Shown here: piece after piece, positions 58,705-64,000 of the stretch | How the letters are laid out: every line of letters starts with the position of its first letter | How positions within the stretch are numbered: position 1 is the stretch's first letter | From: Blastobasis lacticolella | Lineage: Eukaryota; Arthropoda; Insecta; Lepidoptera; Blastobasidae | Length of the DNA stretch: 64,000 nucleotides | Reading direction: 5' to 3' | Assembly (NCBI GenBank): GCA_905147135.1 | Contig: LR990039.1 | Location: 29,757,708 to 29,821,707, forward strand | Made by a program: the position numbers and the translations under genes | The notes under the pieces: generated by a model | The model's input: the letters and a program-made list of their open reading frames with translations, nothing else | What the model was told of the DNA's origin: nothing | Databases searched by the model: none

Positions 58705-59562
58705 ATACGTATAAGTTAAACCCTCCTCCACCGACTAAAGGATTCGAGGAGGCTCAAAGCCAGCAGTGCAAGATTGTTGACGAAGATTTTTTTATAAGAA
58801 CTGGTCAGGCATTTGACCGCCATCGCACTGGAGGTAAGTACGATGCGACCGAAGATAGGGCATGTCTGTCTAGAAACAGCCCCTTCTCTTAGCCCTTGTC
58901 CAGATTATAACGATTCCGGAACACACTCGCAGGCAAAGTGGTACGTATTATTTGAAACACAGCGGTTTTTGCGGATGGCTGGAATATCCAGTGCGCTTGT
59001 TCGTCCGGAGTGTTTGTAAAAACCTATTTTGAATAAACGTATTACAATTTTAATTTGGATCGTATTTCCCGATGGCGGAAAGGGCCCGGGGGATGATGCC
59101 AATAATTTATAATCTACGTAACTATATATAATACCAAATCTATGTTCCATAATTATATACAGTCTGAAACGGGTGGATCGATTTTAATGAAACTTTCAGC
59201 CAATCTTCAGATCAGACAAGCGGGTGGTCCCTAGTATTTACTATTGCTTAGGTACGCACTATCATCAATCGAGTATATAAATCTATAAATAACCCGAAAA
59301 GTTTAAGTTGACATCCAAAGCCGACGTCTGGAAATTACCTATTATTTCTTTCCTTCGATGGACTATAGAAAATTCTACCAGCGGAGATAGTGCGTAAGCT
59401 GACATTGTAGAAATAGAATTGTGGATACATCGGATAGCACAACATCTTTCATCAATATCAGTATCAATATCAATTATAGAGTTAGCACTGCACTGAGTTT
59501 TGCTCGCCTTTCATTTTGACGGACGCACAGACCTCATCGCCGCTCAAATAAATAAAAATAAT
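58705..59562. other. no gene seen
   Basis: No recognisable exon. The block near 59160-59220 looks like another interspersed repeat. Confidence 0.4.
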
Positions 59563-59728
59563 AATTATGCTCTCACGCACGGGCTCGGGATCAGATAATT
59601 AAATTTGACCTCCGTGACCCAACTACCACGGGAACCTTAACAGATTGGATCATGGTTGCACATTCAGTCGCCTGAATGTGCACGTTGCATCACGATATTT
59701 TCCCTCACCGTAAGAGCATCGCCGCTCC
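59563..59728 (-). mobile_element. SINE (family A) fragment
   Basis: Carries the body block around GATTGGATCATGGTTGCAC and CATTCAGTCGCCTGAATGTG. The tRNA head is missing beyond 59728 and part of the 3' end is deleted. Confidence 0.65.
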
Positions 59729-60620
59729 AGTAGACGGCACATATTGTCAGCTGGAACCCTGTGCATTATACACAGTTTCATCTTCACAGTCCCAAGGGTA
59801 TAAGCGAAACTACAAACGTTAGCAAAGTATAAACATTTATAGAGAAAAGCAGAGCCGCTCTTCATAGGCTGCATATCTTCTCCTCATACTAATTGAAGTT
59901 TACACTGAAGTTAGGAATTGCCTTAGTACTTTCTTACCTCAATTTGGACGTTGCTGATTGGTTAAAATGAAATCAAGATGGAACTTAGGCGATTCTTAAG
60001 TTTAGTGGAAACGGCCATGAATGTTGAAACAGAGCACGCACTGTGAGACCTCATAGTAACGTTTCTAAATACGGGTGTTACTTCAGCGGCCCATAACACC
60101 CCCTGTGGAAACCAAAGTCAACGTTAAAACACACTGGCATGTCGAGCCTAGTCTCTGTATCGATTAGTCATGAATAATGAAGTACAGATCATGTGCGACA
60201 CGGCAACCAGTGGCCGAGGCCCATTTGGAACAATGTGCGGGGCCTCGCCTTGACATATAGTTGGCTGCGATTACCGCCGGCGCCTGCGCAGGCCGCTCAG
60301 CTACGCGACCACCACCCACTTTACTACGGAATTGTTACTAATTTTTGCTTGCGACTTCATCCGCTTGAAGTGCTTTTATAACGTTCCGTATCTGTTCCTG
60401 CAAGAACCACATTGAATGTTGGAATAAATTATAATTAGGAATATAGGTTATAACCTATGTTCTAATCTGGGTTGTAATACGTTGGCAAAACTAATCAAAA
60501 TCTGTTTAGTACTGTTTGTATGGAGAAGTAATTAACATCCGGATGGATAAACATCCATCCGTCCTTACAAACTTTCACGTTTATAAATTAGTACGAAGTA
60601 GGATGGGATAGGTTAGTAGT

Positions 60621-60963
60621 TGAGCGTCGGTGGCCGAGTGGTTAAGGTGGATACCTAGACTAGTAAGTGAGAGGTACCGGGTTCGAATCCCACTGCGGGC
60701 ATGTATCTTTCTGAGTTATGTACATTAGTTGAACATTTAACGATGCTCTTACGGTGAGGAAAAACTTCGCAATGAAACCTGCACATTCAGGCGAATGAAT
60801 GTGTAACCATGATCCAATATGGTCATCTTCCCCTGGTCAGATGGCAGTGGCTCCACTGCAATTACCTGATTTTCCAAATCCTGAATCATGGTCAAGGCGG
60901 ACCCCAGACCCTCATGCGCGAGAGCACTTCTGGGACATTAACGCTAAGATGATTATTTATTTT
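60621..60963 (+). mobile_element. tRNA-derived SINE (family A), near full length
   Basis: The best copy of the family. The head TGAGCGTCGGTGGCCGAGTG has an intact A box (TGGCCGAGTGG) and B box (GGTTCGAATCC) in tRNA-Ser-like spacing. The body and 3' end GGACATTAACGCTAAGATGA are followed by TTATTTATTTT. Confidence 0.85.
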
Positions 60964-61930
60964 AAGCAGGATTAGTGGGCGACACCGTCCGTCGAAGGGG
61001 TTACCACCAACCCATGCTCCTGCCCACCTCTCTGTGTACGGAGCGAATCACGGGAGGTGCGCGCTGTACTTGCCGGGGGCTCTTTCTAAAACGCGCACTT
61101 TCTTTACTCCCTACAAATTATCTTTATCCTTGTAGGGGTTAGTGGGATTTTACTACGCCAGGCGTCTCACGGCCAACGACATGCGACATTGCATGAGGCT
61201 CTTCGCTTAAGGCGCTTTGCGGCCTGCCGCGGGCTGTTCGCGGTACAGCGTGGAGAGCCTCAGTCGGATAGGGACCAGGGCTGCCAGATCAAATTGACAA
61301 CATTACCGTACTTGACGAAAAGTTTTGCAGAGCTGCAGACAGAGTGAAAGACAAGCAAACAAGTGATTTTTCTTTTTTCGACTATAGGCCGATTTCATTA
61401 TTATCTATTTATGCAGCATTATTTAAACGACATTTAAAATTTGCGCCTGCGCTGCGTTTGCATGTTGAAAATTGCACGAATTCATGATTTTACTCTCCCC
61501 GCATCACGAAAATTAGTATGGCTAGGAGTTCCTTTTAGTTGATTCAGGGCCTTCAAAAATATTTTCAAGAAAACGAATTACCGGTTTGGATATAAAACGG
61601 GACAAATAGATTTTTTAATTAAAAAAACGTTTTTTAGCCTGTAGCGTCTTCATTCGCGTGTTGTCCTACCCCATAAAGTAAACCTTTCTCTTCAACCACA
61701 CTATTTATTTTTCGATTCCACATTAAAATCCGTTACGTAGTTTACAAGATGTAAGACACCTGATTAGAGACGGCGGGAAGCGACATTGTTTTATGCTATA
61801 TACAGATTTATTTATATTCATCATCATGGCATCCAAAAGACGACCCTTGCTTTGCATATGCCTTCATCAAACAACTCCACAAAGACCGCAACCAGCTGGT
61901 AGGTTTTAATATAAGTTTTAAATTTACTGA
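60964..61930. other. no gene seen
   Basis: Includes repeat-like sequence at 60965-61290. No supported exon. Confidence 0.4.
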
Positions 61931-61991
61931 TAGGTTTCATAAAGTTACCGAAGTATGAGTGATCATACTTCGGTTACTTTACGAAACGGTA
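61931..61991. repeat. long near-perfect palindrome
   Basis: Left arm 61931-61958 and right arm 61963-61991 are inverted with few mismatches around GATC. Core: CCGAAGTATGA and TCATACTTCGG. A related single arm (TTACCGAGGTATGAGTTG) lies at about 62942. May be a MITE core or a recombination-prone hairpin. Confidence 0.65.
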
Positions 61992-62176
61992 CACCTATCT
62001 AAAATACCGAAAAGTTTGGTCTAACGAACACCTGGTAACCCTCATGGGGCTCCACACTCCACGGCCGTCAAGAATACAAATAATTAATGGCCAAAAACGG
62101 GCGCCCGCTTATCATGCCTATTTATCTACGTAAACATTATCTTACAAATGCCCAATGCCCATCTAATAAATATATA

Positions 62177-62567
62177 TGTCGCAGCCGGGTGGTTAAATTA
62201 GCCAGTTAATGAAACGGCTAGCTTTTTATGCTATTATTTAATTGAAAATTTGCCAATTTCAAGAATTTTTAAAGTAATGTTTAAAGAAAGAAATTGACCC
62301 GAGTTTTCGGAGCTCCTCCAAATATTGTCACAATGCTAACTTAATAACAATAATCTCAAACAATAATAATAGTTTGCATTAGGTTTTAATTCGGTTGGGT
62401 TAGGTTAATATTGTGACAATGCATGGATGAGCTCCGTAAACTCGGGGCAATATCGTTCATTAGACGTAACTTTCAAAGTTCATGAATTTGGCAAATATTC
62501 AATTAAATAATTGCTTAAAAAGCTAGCCATTTAATTAACCGGCTAATTTAATCATTCGGCTGCGACA
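62177..62567. mobile_element. MITE with about 80-base inverted ends
   Basis: Left end TGTCGCAGCCGGGTGGTTAA and right end (reversed) TGTCGCAGCCGAATGATTAA; the arms stay similar for about 80 bases (GGCTAGCTTTTTA in both). TATA occurs on both flanks (62173-62176 and 62568-62571), a possible 4-base duplication. A second inner pair (ATATTGTCACAATG and ATTGTGACAAT) is also inverted. Non-coding. Confidence 0.75.
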
Positions 62568-63006
62568 TATACACGCCGGTGAGTCTTACAAAATGCAGTT
62601 TAGTGTAGTTTATGGGATAGTCATGCTACCTACATCAGATATCGTATGTGTAGAATGCCGTAGCACAGAGTGAGGCCCTTTTGTTGTCAGGAGGTACCAC
62701 ACCACAGTAGTTCCAATCTTCAGTGGTAGATGTCTAGAAGGCAGTTGTAGGTCGCGTTCTAATTATTGGGTGCCGTTTACTATCTGCTGTACATGTACAT
62801 TTCGTCATCGAATAAAGAATAGGTCACTAATATTTTTGTTAACAACCGGTGTGTCTTTTGTATGATACATCAATGATAAAACTTTAATATAACCTTAGCG
62901 AACCTTATTACTTACCGGATTATTTTAGTTCGGTATTAAAATTACCGAGGTATGAGTTGTTCCATATATGTATTTATTAAAACTAGGTATTTTAAAGGAA
63001 GGTGAC

Positions 63007-63040
63007 TGTGGGCGTCTTTCGGCTGATATGATGATGATGA
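63007..63040 (+). mobile_element. RTE-like LINE tail remnant
   Basis: GTGGGCGTCTTTCGGCTGAT and (ATG)n match the 3' end of the copy at 43488-43640. A SINE is inserted into it directly downstream. Confidence 0.6.
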
Positions 63041-63608
63041 TCATCATAATCTTGGCGTTAATGTCCCGGTTGTGCTCTCGAGCACGAGGGCCCGGGGTCC
63101 GCCTTAACCATGATCCAGGATTTGGCGATCAGGCAATTACAATGGAGCGACTATCATCTGACCTCCGTGACCCTGCTACCAAGGGAACCTGACCAGATTG
63201 GATCATGGTTACAAATTCAGTTGCCTTAATTTGCAGTTTTCATCACGATGTTTTCCCTCACCAGAAGAGCATCGGTTATAAATCAGAATCAGAATCAGAA
63301 TCAGAAATAATTTATTGTATAACTGTAGTGTACATTGTAGGTGATATTTGATTTATAACAGAACTATAACAGTTTACCCTGGGTGTACAATAGTATATTA
63401 TAATATTTCAATTTCCATTAGTATTAAACTAATAATGTCATAACAATATTTAGATTATGTCAATTCAATTACAAGTAATAATGTCATCATAATATCCAAT
63501 TATTGTCACAGATTGAAAAATTCACTAATGTACATATCTCGAAAAGAGTCATTGGTACATGGTCGCAGCGGGATTCGAACCCGGTACCGCCCGGCTACCG
63601 ACGCTCCG
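63041..63608 (-). mobile_element. SINE (family A) interrupted by another insertion
   Basis: The 3' part (63041-63275) and the tRNA-like head (63525-63608, B box GGGATTCGAACCC on the opposite strand) match one SINE. The stretch between, about 63280-63523, begins with four TCAGAA units and AATAATTTATTG and has no counterpart in other copies, so it is a later insertion. On both outer sides a GGCTGA-TATGATGATG-like sequence occurs, consistent with a decayed target duplication in the LINE tail. Confidence 0.75.
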
Positions 63609-64000
63609 GCTGACATAATGATGATAATAACCAATAATAAGTTGATGTCTTTTGTATGGCAGTAGTAAAAAAGTTTGTTGATGTCTGTTATATAGCAGTA
63701 GATGGATCGCTCGTTAATGTGTTAAGTATTAACCCAGTTACCAATCCAACATACGTCTATTGGATGGATATCCAATATTTCGCTTTCTAAAGTGGCAAGT
63801 GCGCCCCTCACGCGCCCGCTCAACCACCTGCGCAGCATATGACGCTTGACTTGAGTATGAAGAGAATTTAGCGCAAAACAGCACGTATTTTTTTACGTTG
63901 CCCATCCATATCGACATAGAAATGGCACTGGACTCGCTGTAGAGTAAACCTCTCACTCGCCACTGTACTTGTACTCACTACTTGACCTATGACCTACGTA
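63609..64000. other. no gene seen
   Basis: No recognisable exon or repeat structure up to the window edge. Confidence 0.4.

Noticed and set aside
60621..60703. tRNA-Ser-like sequence
   Set aside because: Head of a SINE with several other copies in this window.

Overview
This is a stretch of animal nuclear DNA, most likely from a moth or butterfly. The genes have many small exons separated by long introns, and the repeats are the mixture typical of Lepidoptera: RTE-type and jockey-type LINE fragments, tRNA-derived SINEs, and many short inverted-repeat (MITE-like) elements. One gene is a Rebers-Riddiford cuticular protein, which confirms an arthropod. Only four protein-coding genes could be supported. 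Everything else is intergenic, intronic or mobile DNA. No rRNA gene, CRISPR array, free-standing tRNA gene or operon was found.

Layout. From 1 to about 19 kb no host exon was found, only repeats. These include a 1.2 kb fold-back element (4382-5586) and a graveyard of decayed RTE-like LINEs (about 10.3-16.2 kb). At 19014-19556 (minus) lies the first coding exon of osa, the ARID subunit of the SWI/SNF (BAP) chromatin remodeller; the rest of the gene must lie beyond the left edge. From 20 to 30.8 kb there are tandem and inverted repeats and a decayed jockey-type LINE (26.5-28.6 kb, minus). HAT1 (plus, 8 coding exons, 30835-35262, 404 residues) encodes the type-B histone acetyltransferase for newly made H4. 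It converges on msl-3 (minus, 12 coding exons, 51397-37821, 538 residues), the chromo-barrel/MRG subunit of the MSL H4K16 acetyltransferase complex. Upstream of msl-3 on the same strand is an RR-2 cuticular protein gene (52589-53466) with a TATA box, initiator and poly(A) signal. From 54 kb to the right edge no host gene was found, only LINE, SINE and MITE copies.

Three of the four genes act on chromatin: osa remodels nucleosomes, HAT1 acetylates new histone H4, and msl-3 reads methylated histone tails in an H4K16 acetyltransferase complex. HAT1 and msl-3 are tail-to-tail with about 2.5 kb between their stop codons. Neighbouring does not imply co-regulation. The exon models of HAT1, msl-3 and the cuticle gene keep frame across every junction and match the family proteins along their length, so I trust them well. 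The repeats are described from what can be seen directly (terminal inverted repeats, target-site duplications, repeated copies); family names are given only where a signature supports them.

Nothing here looks like a new multi-gene system. The most unusual observations are a run of four degenerate repeat units in the msl-3 locus that share the 3' end and splice donor of msl-3 exon 5, a probable GC-AG intron and a canonical E2F-type site in HAT1, and several well-preserved non-autonomous transposons with visible target-site duplications.
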